Translations under genes and position numbers: made by a program
Notes under the pieces: model-generated
What the model saw: only the letters and a program-made list of their open reading frames with translations
Databases searched by the model: none
Told to the model about the DNA's origin: nothing
In this document: piece by piece, positions 17,509 through 25,846 of the stretch
Numbering within the stretch: position 1 is the first letter of the stretch
Layout: each line of letters begins with the position of its first letter
Assembly: GCF_002250115.1 (NCBI RefSeq)
Contig: NZ_CP019985.1
Coordinates: 2,790,001 to 2,854,000, forward strand
Origin: Shouchella clausii
GTDB taxonomy: Bacteria > Bacillota > Bacilli > Bacillales > Bacillaceae_D
Direction: 5' to 3'
DNA length: 64,000 nt

Positions 17509-17572
17509 AATGGGAACGTTAAAAAGCAGTAAACATTGTCGGTATATTTCATGTTAAATGGTGGTGCTTGAA

Positions 17573-18199
17573 ATGAAAATGAATACAAATTCGCTTGTGA
17601 TTAGCATCGTTTGCATAGCCTGTTTTTTAGTCGTAGCTTTTAGTTTAAACACGGTTTTTTTAGAGAAAGTCGACCAGCTGGCGTTAACATGGGCTGAGTC
17701 GATTCGTGCTGAACCGATTACGGCTCTCATGCATGGCTTTGCCTTTTTAGGGGCGACCAAAACGGTTTTCGTTTTGACAGTAGCGGTGCTTATCATTTTG
17801 CTTGTTGCCCGTGCCTCGCACAAAGAATTAGCATTTACTGCTGTTACGATGGCAGCGACAGGTCTTGTTAATCTGTTCGTAAAAGAATGGGTAGAACGAG
17901 AACGGCCAGCACAGTATATGCTAGTTGAATTGTCCTCGTACAGCTTTCCAAGCGGCCATTCAATGGGAGCGATGTCGTTTTACACGGTGCTTACCTTTCT
18001 GATTTGGAAGCGCGTGAACAAACAAAGTCACCGTGTAGCGTTTGTTGTATTTGCAAGCCTCATGATACTCATTATGGGATTTTCTAGACTATATCTGGGT
18101 GTTCATTATTTGAGTGATGTCATTGGCGGATATCTCCTAAGTGGCAGCCTTGTGTTTTTCTTGTTTTGGCTATTCCAACCAAGAAAATCGAACGGATAA
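17573..18199 (+). CDS. PAP2 family membrane phosphatase
   Basis: 208-residue integral membrane phosphatase with the three lipid-phosphatase motifs: K-x6-RP (KEWVERERP), PSGH (FPSGHSMGAM) and SR-x5-H-x3-D (SRLYLGVHYLSDVIGG). Members dephosphorylate undecaprenyl pyrophosphate or phosphatidylglycerophosphate; the substrate here cannot be told, although BcrC/YodM-type activity is plausible. I take ATG 17573, 6 bases after GGTGGTG; ATG 17558 has no site. Confidence 0.88.
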   Translation: MKMNTNSLVISIVCIACFLVVAFSLNTVFLEKVDQLALTWAESIRAEPITALMHGFAFLGATKTVFVLTVAVLIILLVARASHKELAFTAVTMAATGLVNLFVKEWVERERPAQYMLVELSSYSFPSGHSMGAMSFYTVLTFLIWKRVNKQSHRVAFVVFASLMILIMGFSRLYLGVHYLSDVIGGYLLSGSLVFFLFWLFQPRKSNG

Positions 18200-18243
18200 A
18201 AGGACAATTTTTAATTGAGAGCGAGATTCTTTCTCATTTAGCC

Positions 18244-18302
18244 TTGAAATTTTTTGTAAAAATGATAAGATGAATACGTAATTGATAATGAGTATCATTA
18301 GC
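18244..18302 (+). promoter_or_regulatory. Promoter and Fur box of the siderophore-uptake operon
   Basis: TTGAAA (18244-18249), 16-base spacer, TAAGAT (18266-18271), followed by GATAATGAGTATCATTAGC (18284-18302), which matches most positions of the 19-bp Fur consensus. The operator lies just downstream of the predicted start site, a repressing position. Confidence 0.85.
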
Positions 18303-18326
18303 TGTAGAGCAAAGGAGGCAAGCAGC

Positions 18327-18344
18327 ATGTTTTATTCATGTTAA
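18327..18344 (+). CDS. Five-codon leader ORF (MFYSC)
   Basis: ATG 18327 lies 8 bases after AAAGGAGG (18311-18318), the only strong ribosome site before yclN, and reads Met-Phe-Tyr-Ser-Cys-stop. Its stop (18342-18344) is 4 bases before the yclN ATG. Translation of yclN may depend on ribosomes finishing this mini-ORF. Translation is unproven. Confidence 0.4.
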   Translation: MFYSC

Positions 18345-18348
18345 CATT

Positions 18349-19302
18349 ATGAAAATAAGATATTTACTCCCTTTGCTTTTGATTTTATCGTTTGCATCTT
18401 TATTTATTGGCGTACAGGATATATCGCCACTTGATTTGTTTCGTCTAGACGATGAAGACGTGCAAACACTCGTCATTAGCCGTATCCCTCGTCTATTAAG
18501 TGTGTTGATTGTCGGTGTTAGTTTAAGCGTTTGCGGTTTAATTATGCAGCAGCTTACACAAAACAAATTTGTTTCGCCGACAACAGCTGGAACTATGGAT
18601 TGGGCTCGGCTTGGCATTCTTGTCGCCGTGGTTGTCTTTACACAAGCAAGCACGCTGCAAAGGATGTTTATTGCCTTTCTTTTTGCGTTGTTTGGAACGT
18701 TTCTTTTTATGAAAATACTGGAGCGCATCCGCTTTAAAAACGTTGTGTTTGTCCCGCTTGTCGGGCTTATGTTAGGTAGTGTGGTCAACTCAATCACCAC
18801 TTTTCTAGCTTACCGATATGATTTAGTGCAAAGCTTGTCTTCTTGGATGCAAGGGAGCTTTTCACTCGTTCTTAAAGGGCGCTATGAAATTTTATACATA
18901 GGCATTCCCCTTGTTGTCATTGCCTTTTTATTCGCAAATCGCTTTACGGTGGCAGGAATGGGGAAGGATTTTTCGACAAACTTGGGCTTAAATTATAACC
19001 AAATTATGAATATCGGCCTTTTCATTGTCGCGATGATCACGGCTACGATTGTCGTCACAATTGGTTCGATTCCTTTTTTAGGGCTAGTCATTCCAAACAT
19101 CGTTTCGATTATAAGAGGGGACAACTTAAAAAACAGTTTGCCTCATACAGCGCTATTAGGCGCCATTTTCTTGCTCGCTTGTGATATTTTAGGGCGTGTT
19201 CTCATTTATCCATATGAAATTCCGATTGGACTGGTCGTTGGGGTTGTCGGGAGCGCGATCTTTTTGTACTTGCTCTTAAGGAGACGATCTCATGCAGCCT
19301 AA
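18349..19302 (+). CDS. yclN: Siderophore ABC importer permease, YclN type
   Basis: 317-residue FecCD-family membrane permease, about nine helices, N-terminus MKIRYLLPLLLILSF and the FecCD EAA-like loop (IPFLGLVIPNIVSIIRGDNLKN). With the next three genes it matches the B. subtilis yclNOPQ petrobactin importer in order and sequence. The start ATG 18349 is 30 bases from the nearest good ribosome site, with a mini-ORF between. Fur-controlled by the upstream box. Overlaps yclO by 11 bases. Confidence 0.9.
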   Translation: MKIRYLLPLLLILSFASLFIGVQDISPLDLFRLDDEDVQTLVISRIPRLLSVLIVGVSLSVCGLIMQQLTQNKFVSPTTAGTMDWARLGILVAVVVFTQASTLQRMFIAFLFALFGTFLFMKILERIRFKNVVFVPLVGLMLGSVVNSITTFLAYRYDLVQSLSSWMQGSFSLVLKGRYEILYIGIPLVVIAFLFANRFTVAGMGKDFSTNLGLNYNQIMNIGLFIVAMITATIVVTIGSIPFLGLVIPNIVSIIRGDNLKNSLPHTALLGAIFLLACDILGRVLIYPYEIPIGLVVGVVGSAIFLYLLLRRRSHAA

Positions 19303-20245
19303 ATGGATCTATTTATTACTCGGCGCTTTGTTAGCAGCATTGATTGGTACTTTTTTGTTTATTGACATCGCTCCTGGAGCGTGGGACTATGCGTTGCCAA
19401 GACGAGGAAGAAGCGTTGTGGCGATTATCATTGTCGGCGGGGCAATTGCTAGCTCTACCTTGTTTTTTCAAACAATCACAAACAACCGAATCCTGACGCC
19501 AAGCATTATTGGCCTTGATTCTTTATACATGCTTATTCAAACGTTGCTTGTTTTTTTGTTTGGGACGATCGGTCTTGTCGCGATAAACAAATATGTGAAC
19601 TTTGGTCTATCCATTGTCTTTATGGTGTTGTTCGCTGTCTTGTTATATGCCTTGATGTTCAAAAAAGAAGGGCAAAATCTATACTTTTTGCTGCTTGTCG
19701 GCATTGTATTTGGCACATTGTTTTCAAGCCTATCGACGTTTCTGCAAGTCATGATTGATCCAAATGAATTTTTGACGATCCAGAATCGGATGTTTGCTAG
19801 TTTTAGCAACATCAATGTTGATTTGCTTTGGCTTTCTATCGTGATTCTAGCAGCAACTGTTCTTTACATTTGGCCGTATTTGAGATATTTGGATGCCATT
19901 TCCCTTGGACGCGATCAGGCGATTAACTTAGGCGTTCCTTACGATAAGGCGATTAGAAAGTTTTTAGTTGTCATTGCTTTGCTTGTTTCTGTTTCAACAG
20001 CTCTTGTCGGCCCGGTGTTGTTTTTAGGCCTACTTGTCGCGAACGTTGCAAGAGAGCTTATGCCAACCTATAAGCACACCCATTTAGCGATTACATCAGT
20101 TCTAGTTTCAAGCATTGCCTTGGTTGGCGGGACGTTGCTCGTCGAGCGCGTGTTCACTTACTCGGCTCCGCTGAGCGTTATCATTAACTTTGTTGGCGGA
20201 ATTTACTTCATTTACTTGCTCTTAAGGGGGACGAAATCGACATGA
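19292..20245 (+). CDS. yclO: Siderophore ABC importer permease, YclO type
   Basis: Second FecCD permease of the heterodimer, 317 residues, N-terminus MQPKWIYLLLGALLAALIG. It has the conserved LVGPVLFLGLLVANVARELM segment that contacts the ATPase. It begins inside the end of yclN (11-base overlap) with AAGGAG as ribosome site, and ends 4 bases into yclP, so all three are translationally coupled. Confidence 0.9.
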   Translation: MQPKWIYLLLGALLAALIGTFLFIDIAPGAWDYALPRRGRSVVAIIIVGGAIASSTLFFQTITNNRILTPSIIGLDSLYMLIQTLLVFLFGTIGLVAINKYVNFGLSIVFMVLFAVLLYALMFKKEGQNLYFLLLVGIVFGTLFSSLSTFLQVMIDPNEFLTIQNRMFASFSNINVDLLWLSIVILAATVLYIWPYLRYLDAISLGRDQAINLGVPYDKAIRKFLVVIALLVSVSTALVGPVLFLGLLVANVARELMPTYKHTHLAITSVLVSSIALVGGTLLVERVFTYSAPLSVIINFVGGIYFIYLLLRGTKST

Positions 20246-21063
20246 CCACCGCATTAATTGACCGAAATGCCATCCCGTTGCAAAAGCTTGATACACAGCC
20301 TGTAGGCATAGAAGTGTCAAATGTCAGCAAACAATACGACGGAAAAAGAGTCGTCAACGACGTCTCGGTCAACGTCAGAAAAGGAACAATTACATCGTTT
20401 ATTGGCCCCAATGGTGCCGGAAAAAGTACGTTGATCTCGATGATCAGCCGCTTGTCGAAAAAAGATGAAGGCACTATTTTGATTGAAGGACGTCCGCTTG
20501 AATCGTATCACAGCAAGGAACTGGCAAAGAAAGTGTCGATTTTAAAACAGGCAAACAACATCAACATCCGTTTGACCATTCGCGAACTTGTCAGCTTTGG
20601 CCGCTTTCCGTATTCACAAAACCGGCTAACGAAAAAGGATTGGACTTATGTCGAAGAGGCGATCGATTATATGGCGCTTCGCGACATTCAAGACAAATAC
20701 TTAGACCAGTTGAGCGGCGGGCAGCGGCAACGTGCTTATATTGCGATGGTGCTTGCCCAAAATACCGATTATATCATTTTAGATGAACCGTTAAACAATT
20801 TGGATATGAAGCACTCTGTCTCGATCATGAAAACGTTGCGCCGTCTTGTTGATGAGCTAGGCAAAACGATTATGATTGTCGTCCATGACATTAATTTTGC
20901 CTCTTGTTACTCCGACTACATTGTGGCGATGAAAGATGGAGCGATTGTTGAAGAAGGTCGCTGCCATGAAATGATCAACTCAGACACACTCCGCAATGTG
21001 TATGACATGGAAATCGCAGTTGAAGAAGTGAATTGCAACCGCATTTGCGTCTATTTTAACTAA
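20242..21063 (+). CDS. yclP: Siderophore ABC importer ATPase, YclP type
   Basis: 273-residue ABC ATPase: Walker A GPNGAGKST, signature LSGGQRQR, Walker B YIILDEP, switch His in VVHDI. It supplies energy to the YclNO channel. It carries about 28 extra residues before the usual VSNVSKQYDG start; ATG 20242 overlaps the yclO stop and has AAGGGGG 11 bases upstream, so the extension is probably real, although an internal start cannot be ruled out. Confidence 0.9.
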   Translation: MTTALIDRNAIPLQKLDTQPVGIEVSNVSKQYDGKRVVNDVSVNVRKGTITSFIGPNGAGKSTLISMISRLSKKDEGTILIEGRPLESYHSKELAKKVSILKQANNINIRLTIRELVSFGRFPYSQNRLTKKDWTYVEEAIDYMALRDIQDKYLDQLSGGQRQRAYIAMVLAQNTDYIILDEPLNNLDMKHSVSIMKTLRRLVDELGKTIMIVVHDINFASCYSDYIVAMKDGAIVEEGRCHEMINSDTLRNVYDMEIAVEEVNCNRICVYFN

Positions 21064-21179
21064 ATAGTGGATGTCGTTCATTTTGAAATGGAGGTGAAAA
21101 AGCAAAATCTTCAATATAGAGAAATACTGACGATCGCATTAGGGGGCCTATAGAGAGAGAATAGAGGAGGCAATTAGAC

Positions 21180-22151
21180 ATGAAAAAACCATTTATGTGG
21201 GCATTAACAGCTTTTGCAACAGTAAGTTTAGCCGCTTGCGGTACAAGTTCAGATGAAAATGAGCAAACAAGTGCTGGCGAAGGAACGAGCACAGAAGCGA
21301 CTGAAGAAACGATCGAAGTGGAATCAATGAACGGCGAGGTTGTCAAAGTACCGGTTAACCCAGAAGTGGTCGTTTCGTTTGACCATGGCATTACCGATTC
21401 GATTCGTGCGCTAGGCGGAGAAGTATCTGGAATCCCAAAAGCGAACAACATCCCTGACTACTTGTCTGAGTTTGAAAGCGACGACTATGAGGATGTCGGT
21501 TCGTTGTTTGAACCAAACTTCGAGTTGATTCACAGCATGGAGCCAGACGTCATTTTCATTTCTGGCCGTGCGTCTGAGAATTATGAAGAATTAAGTGAAA
21601 TTGCGCCAACGGTTTATATGGCCGTTGACAACGAAAACTTTATGGAATCGTTTGAAACCAATATGCGGACGCTGGGCGATATTTTTGAAGCGCAAGACGA
21701 AGTAGAAGAGCAGCTTGCAGGCATCCATGAAACGATCGACAACGTCAAAGAGCGGGCCGACAACACAGATAAAAATGCCTTGATTTTGTCTGCTGATGAA
21801 GGGTCTGCGAGCGCATTCGGCGCAGGTTCACGTTTTGGCATTATCCATGATGTCCTAGGCATTAAAACAGCAGATGACATTGAAGCTGAAAACCATGGGG
21901 AAACGGTTTCGTTTGAATACATTGCCGATGTAGACCCTGATTATATATTTATGATTGACCGAGGCGCTTCTATTGGCAACGAAGCCACAGCAACACAAGT
22001 CATTGACAACGAGCTTGTCGCCCGAACCAAAGCAGCACAAAACGATGACATTTATGTATTAGACGGCGAAGTTTGGTACTTAAGTGGCAGCGGCCTTGAA
22101 TCAGTTAAGCTGATCGTTGATGAAATTGACAGCATGTTTGAGACAGAATAG
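21180..22151 (+). CDS. yclQ: Siderophore-binding lipoprotein, YclQ type
   Basis: 323-residue extracellular solute-binding protein with a lipoprotein signal (MKKPFMWALT..., lipobox LAAC, Cys 20) and a Ser/Thr/Glu-rich linker. The mature part follows B. subtilis YclQ closely (YEDVGSLFEPNFELI, IFISGRASENYEEL, SAFGAGSRFGIIHDVLG, WYLSGSGLESV), which binds petrobactin and catecholate precursors. It is separated from yclP by 116 bases but has no separate promoter that I can see. AGAGGAGG ribosome site. Confidence 0.92.
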   Translation: MKKPFMWALTAFATVSLAACGTSSDENEQTSAGEGTSTEATEETIEVESMNGEVVKVPVNPEVVVSFDHGITDSIRALGGEVSGIPKANNIPDYLSEFESDDYEDVGSLFEPNFELIHSMEPDVIFISGRASENYEELSEIAPTVYMAVDNENFMESFETNMRTLGDIFEAQDEVEEQLAGIHETIDNVKERADNTDKNALILSADEGSASAFGAGSRFGIIHDVLGIKTADDIEAENHGETVSFEYIADVDPDYIFMIDRGASIGNEATATQVIDNELVARTKAAQNDDIYVLDGEVWYLSGSGLESVKLIVDEIDSMFETE

Positions 22152-22199
22152 GCACAACCCTTTTTAAGGGATCGAAACAAAGTCGATAACCTTACTCAG

Positions 22200-22234
22200 A
22201 AACTTGGTTCTAGTGATGGAACCAAGTTTTTTTG
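22200..22234 (+). terminator. Terminator of the yclNOPQ operon
   Basis: Perfect 11-bp stem AAACTTGGTTC / GAACCAAGTTT followed by T4-T7. Confidence 0.92.
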
Positions 22235-22326
22235 ATTGGATGCCCTATGGTATACTAAAGCTTTCTAGCGTTTCAGGAACTTATAATAGTAGGAATCTAA
22301 TTTGCTTTTTAAAAGGAACGGTTGAT

Positions 22327-22935
22327 GTGGAAAGTACTTCATTCCCCTTATGGTTGCTCGCCTTAGCAGTATTGTTGGCTGCTGTTTGGGCGCTCCGTAT
22401 CGCTCTTAGAAGAAAGAAGCGCACAGACGTAAGCAAAATCACGATAAAAGATATTGACCGCATGGAAGGCGGCGAGTTTGAAGATTATCTGGCAGTCGTG
22501 TTTGCAGCGCTTGGCTATGAAACGTACCAAACAGCGAAAGCGCGCGACTTTGGTGCTGATTTAGTCGTTGTCGATGAAGAAGGGCATAAGTGGGTCATAC
22601 AAGCGAAACGGTATAGCGCCAACCTTGGCTTAGCCTGTGTGCAAGAAGTGTATGGAGCGCAAGTTTTTTATAACGCTGACAAGTCATTGGTCATCACGTC
22701 TGCCGAAAAAGTGACAGAAGCATGCTGGAGGCTGGCCGCAGCGACAAATACCCATTTCTTACTACGTGAAGACCTCGAAGAACTGGCTAGTTTGCTACGT
22801 AAAGGCAAGCTTGAAGAAGCAAGTTGGGTGGTAAAAACGCCGCAATTGCCTGAACCTGTCAAGGGAAAGCCAGCTTTAATCGAAGTCGAACAGAGCCGAA
22901 AGCGCGTTTCAGCCGGCGATTATTTTTACAAATAA
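22327..22935 (+). CDS. Membrane-anchored Mrr/RecB-like nuclease domain protein
   Basis: 202 residues: one N-terminal transmembrane helix (about 7-26, PLWLLALAVLLAAVWALRI) and a basic stop (RRKKR), then a cytoplasmic Mrr-type domain (about 45-160). The PD-(D/E)xK signature is legible: MEGGEFEDYLAVVFAALGY, GADLVVV (Asp) and WVIQAKRY (Q-x-K). Such proteins are annotated as restriction endonuclease-like; substrate unknown. I use GTG 22327 after AAAAGGAA; the longer reading from 22204 begins inside the preceding terminator. Not next to any methyltransferase. Confidence 0.8.
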   Translation: MESTSFPLWLLALAVLLAAVWALRIALRRKKRTDVSKITIKDIDRMEGGEFEDYLAVVFAALGYETYQTAKARDFGADLVVVDEEGHKWVIQAKRYSANLGLACVQEVYGAQVFYNADKSLVITSAEKVTEACWRLAAATNTHFLLREDLEELASLLRKGKLEEASWVVKTPQLPEPVKGKPALIEVEQSRKRVSAGDYFYK

Positions 22936-22936
22936 C

Positions 22937-22971
22937 AAAAAAACAGCGAAGGCAGCTTCGCTGTTTTTTTA
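22937..22971. terminator. Bidirectional terminator, nuclease gene / dgk
   Basis: AAACAGCGAA...TTCGCTGTTT with A and T tracts on both sides, between convergent genes. Confidence 0.9.
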
Positions 22972-23601
22972 TTAAAAATAAGTGCTTAGCTCATGAACAA
23001 TTCGTTTAATGCATGATTGGTCAGCAAGTAAATCGTATTCGCGAATATCAAGGCGTAAAACCGGACAGGCGGAAAAGGAAGAAATCCAAGTTTCATAACG
23101 GTTGTACATTTCTTCCCAATAAGAAAGGGGCGTTTGTTTTTCCATTTCGCGCCCTCGTGCTTGAATACGGTCTAAAATCGAGTCAAAATCGCCATGCAAG
23201 TAGATTAATACATCTGGGCGTGGAAAGTAAGGCGTCATCACCATTGCTTCAAATAAGCTTGTATAGGTTTGGTAATCGGTTTGTGTCATCGTGCCTTTAT
23301 CGGCGTGCATTTTCGCGAATATGCCTGTGTCTTCATAGATCGAACGGTCTTGAATATAGCCACCACCTTCTTCTACCATTCGCTTCTGTTCTTTAAAGCG
23401 CTCGGCTAAAAAGTAAATTTGCAAGTGGAAACTCCACCGTTCGAAATCGCGATAAAATTTGTCTAAGTATGGGTTGTTGTCTACTTTTTCAAAGGATGTT
23501 TTAAAATTTAGCTCGTCGGCAAGTGCGTGCGTCAAAGTCGTTTTTCCAACTCCGACTGTGCCGGCTACAGTAATGATCGCATTATTAGGAATATGTAACA
23601 T
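22972..23601 (-). CDS. dgk: Deoxyguanosine kinase
   Basis: 209-residue deoxynucleoside kinase with P-loop GTVGVGKTT and the conserved QDRSIYED (ERS/DRS) motif, a lid with RIQARGREME. Salvages deoxyguanosine to dGMP. Arrangement dck-dgk, in one operon with an 11-base gap, is the same as in B. subtilis (dck, dgk). ATG 23601 follows AAGGAG. Confidence 0.9.
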   Translation of the reverse strand: MLHIPNNAIITVAGTVGVGKTTLTHALADELNFKTSFEKVDNNPYLDKFYRDFERWSFHLQIYFLAERFKEQKRMVEEGGGYIQDRSIYEDTGIFAKMHADKGTMTQTDYQTYTSLFEAMVMTPYFPRPDVLIYLHGDFDSILDRIQARGREMEKQTPLSYWEEMYNRYETWISSFSACPVLRLDIREYDLLADQSCIKRIVHELSTYF

Positions 23602-23612
23602 TGGTAAGCTCC

Positions 23613-24236
23613 TTAATGGTTAACAGATGTCAAGCATGCATCAATTTTGGCAAATACAAAGTCCAAATCACTCGTATTGGCGACAAAGTCAAGGTCGTCC
23701 GTGTCAATCGTTAAAACCGTTGTGTTTTCCTCTTTAGCGAGTTCTGCCATTGTCGCCTCATAATCGTCTGAGAGCTTGCGCAAATAATCGGGATCCATCT
23801 CTTTTTCAAAAGGACGCCCCCTTTTGGTAATACGGTTGGTCAGTGTGGACAAGCCTGCTTTTAAGTAAATGACGACTGTTGGCTTTGGCAATGGCTCATT
23901 TAAAATTTGAAAAATACGTTGGTATTGGCTCCATTTGAAAGCAGACAGCGTTTGTCGGGCAAAAATTAAGTTTTTGCATATATGGTAGTCCGACACGACT
24001 GGTTTGTGGTTAAGAACAGGGTCGATATCTTCTAGTTGTTTGACGCGGTTGCACAGAAAAAACATTTCCGTTTGAAAACTCCATTCCTCCATATTGCCAT
24101 AAAATTTTTCAAGAAAAGGGTTTTCTTCAACGATTTCAAGCAAGCATTCTCGCCCATAGTGGGTAGCAATCGCTTTGGCCAACGTTGTCTTTCCGACGCC
24201 AATCACTCCTTCTACACATATAAATGGGGTCGTCAA
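23613..24236 (-). CDS. dck: Deoxyadenosine/deoxycytidine kinase
   Basis: 207 residues, same fold as dgk, P-loop EGVIGVGKTT. The position of the DRS motif reads SDYHICKN, which is the version found in Dck proteins and distinguishes it from dgk. Phosphorylates dAdo and dCyd for salvage. First gene of the minus-strand operon; start ATG 24236 with GAGGAGG. Confidence 0.9.
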   Translation of the reverse strand: MTTPFICVEGVIGVGKTTLAKAIATHYGRECLLEIVEENPFLEKFYGNMEEWSFQTEMFFLCNRVKQLEDIDPVLNHKPVVSDYHICKNLIFARQTLSAFKWSQYQRIFQILNEPLPKPTVVIYLKAGLSTLTNRITKRGRPFEKEMDPDYLRKLSDDYEATMAELAKEENTTVLTIDTDDLDFVANTSDLDFVFAKIDACLTSVNH

Positions 24237-24272
24237 TCCGTTTCCTCCTCGTTTTGCATGTTTACATGTGCT

Positions 24273-24333
24273 AGTGTACCACGTTTTGTGGTCAAGCAGT
24301 GTGAAAGTCGAACGTCAAAAAATGTGGTACACT
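24273..24333. promoter_or_regulatory. Inverted repeat shared by the divergent dck and patB promoters
   Basis: AGTGTACCAC (24273-24282) and GTGGTACACT (24324-24333) are perfect inverted copies; each contains a TACACT -10-like hexamer pointing outward, towards dck and patB. Candidate shared operator or symmetrical divergent promoters. Confidence 0.5.
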
Positions 24334-24362
24334 TAATGGAGTAAATGAGGTGAAATGAGCAG

Positions 24363-24392
24363 AGGAGGGAGACTGCTGTTAAGCAGTATGCG
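24363..24392 (+). promoter_or_regulatory. patB ribosome site with a folded spacer
   Basis: AGGAGGGA (24363-24370) is 22 bases from ATG 24393, but ACTGCT-gtta-AGCAGT (24372-24387) forms a perfect 6-bp hairpin in between, which would shorten the effective spacing to about 6. ATG-CGA-TGA (24388-24396) overlaps the start. Confidence 0.55.
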
Positions 24393-25568
24393 ATGAATGA
24401 ATTTGATAAAGTAATCGAACGTAGAGGAACCAATTCGATGAAATGGGATGGAACAAAAGCACGGTTTGGCGAAGATGATTTGTTGCCAATGTGGGTAGCA
24501 GATATGGATTTTAAAGCGCCGACCGCTGTTATTGATGCTTTAAAGGCTAAAGTCGAACATGGCGTTTATGGCTATGCCGCCCCTTCCATTGAGGCAGACG
24601 AAGCGATTGTAAACTGGGTAGACTCCCAGTATGGTTGGAAAATAGAAGCCGACTCCATCGTCCATGTAACAGGCGTTGTGCCGGCATTAAGCAATTTAAT
24701 TAAAACCTTTACAAATGAAGGCGACGAAATCATTATTCAACCACCTGTATATTACCCGTTTTATGATGTAATCGAAAAAAACAAACGGCAACTTGTGAAA
24801 AATCCGCTTCTATTTGATGGAAACCACTATAAAATGGATTTAGCTGGGCTGGAGCAGGTGATCACAGACAAAACAAAAATGCTTCTGTTGTGCCACCCAC
24901 ATAATCCAGGCGGGCGCGTGTGGAGCAAAGAAGAGTTGCAAGCGCTGGCCGAAATATGTGAGCGCCACAACCTTTATGTGATTTCTGATGAAATCCATGC
25001 CGACTTGCTATTTGAGGGGTATACACACACACCGTTTGCAACTGTTACAAAAACAATTGCAAACCGTACGTTTACAGCGCTAGCGCCAACGAAAACATTT
25101 AATCTCGCCGGCGTTCAAGGAGCCTACGTGATTATTGAAGATCCGAAGCTTCGGCTGGAATTCCGTAGAGAGCTGGCAGCGACATTTATGAATGGAAGCA
25201 ATATGTTCTCTGACATTGCTACCAAAGCTGCATACGAGCACGGAAAGCCTTGGCTAAAGGAATTAATGGCATACATCCAAGCAAATTATCAGTTTGCTGC
25301 GGACTATTTGGCAACTTATATGCCAAAAATCAAGCCGATCCAACCACAAGGAACATACTTATTATGGCTAAATTGCCAAGAGCTCGGCCTTCACCCTGAT
25401 GAACGGAAAAAATGGTTGCTGCAAGAAGCGAAAGTTGCCCTTAACCATGGTGCAATTTTCGGGGAAGAGGGCCGCGATTTCGAGCGTTTGAATTTGGCAA
25501 CTTCTCGAAAAACGCTTACGGAAGGGTTGGAGCGCATCCGCCGCGCTTATGAAAATAGAGGTTTTTGA
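24393..25568 (+). CDS. patB: Cystathionine beta-lyase / aminotransferase PatB (MalY family)
   Basis: 391-residue PLP enzyme of the MalY/PatB group; cleaves C-S bonds of cystathionine and cysteine conjugates. Seen: LPMWVADMDFKAP, PPVYYPFYDVI, CHPHNPGGRVW, SDEIHADLLF and the PLP lysine in APTKTFNLAGVQGAYV. N-terminus MNEFDKVIERRGTNSMKWD matches PatB. It is divergent from dck with an unusual leader (see 24363). The nearby genes give no metabolic hint. Confidence 0.92.
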   Translation: MNEFDKVIERRGTNSMKWDGTKARFGEDDLLPMWVADMDFKAPTAVIDALKAKVEHGVYGYAAPSIEADEAIVNWVDSQYGWKIEADSIVHVTGVVPALSNLIKTFTNEGDEIIIQPPVYYPFYDVIEKNKRQLVKNPLLFDGNHYKMDLAGLEQVITDKTKMLLLCHPHNPGGRVWSKEELQALAEICERHNLYVISDEIHADLLFEGYTHTPFATVTKTIANRTFTALAPTKTFNLAGVQGAYVIIEDPKLRLEFRRELAATFMNGSNMFSDIATKAAYEHGKPWLKELMAYIQANYQFAADYLATYMPKIKPIQPQGTYLLWLNCQELGLHPDERKKWLLQEAKVALNHGAIFGEEGRDFERLNLATSRKTLTEGLERIRRAYENRGF

Positions 25569-25654
25569 TGCAGGAAAGTCGTATTTTGAAGGCGAATAGA
25601 ATATATAGGTGTCTTGTCATCCTAATACGTCCGATTAAAGGAGTCGTTGCCTAT

Positions 25655-25807
25655 ATGAGCAGGCCTTTAAAATCATTGTCGGAAACCTTGGAGCAGGAAT
25701 TTACACGCTCATTGAACCGCGAATTAACCAAACCGGAAAAAGAACTGTTGGAATGGATTGAACAGCGGCAGATGTATCTCGCTTACGGGCAAATGAAGAC
25801 ATCTTAA
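25655..25807 (+). CDS. Small uncharacterised charged protein
   Basis: 50 residues, mostly predicted helical and highly charged (LSETLEQEFTRSLNREL, KPEKELLEWIEQRQM). ATG 25655 has AAAGGAG at 11 bases. It lies between patB and ywpF on the same strand, probably cotranscribed. I do not recognise a family. It is too short for the usual 60-residue cut-off. Confidence 0.6.
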   Translation: MSRPLKSLSETLEQEFTRSLNRELTKPEKELLEWIEQRQMYLAYGQMKTS

Positions 25808-25846
25808 CTGACACTAGGGCTAGGCAAGACGTGGGGAGGAAGGTAA

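Noticed and set aside
21088-21153. 21-codon ORF between yclP and yclQ (MEVKKQNLQYREILTIALGGL)
   Set aside because: It looks like the beginning of a membrane protein but is too short, and its SD overlaps the start; kept out as probable noise or a relic.
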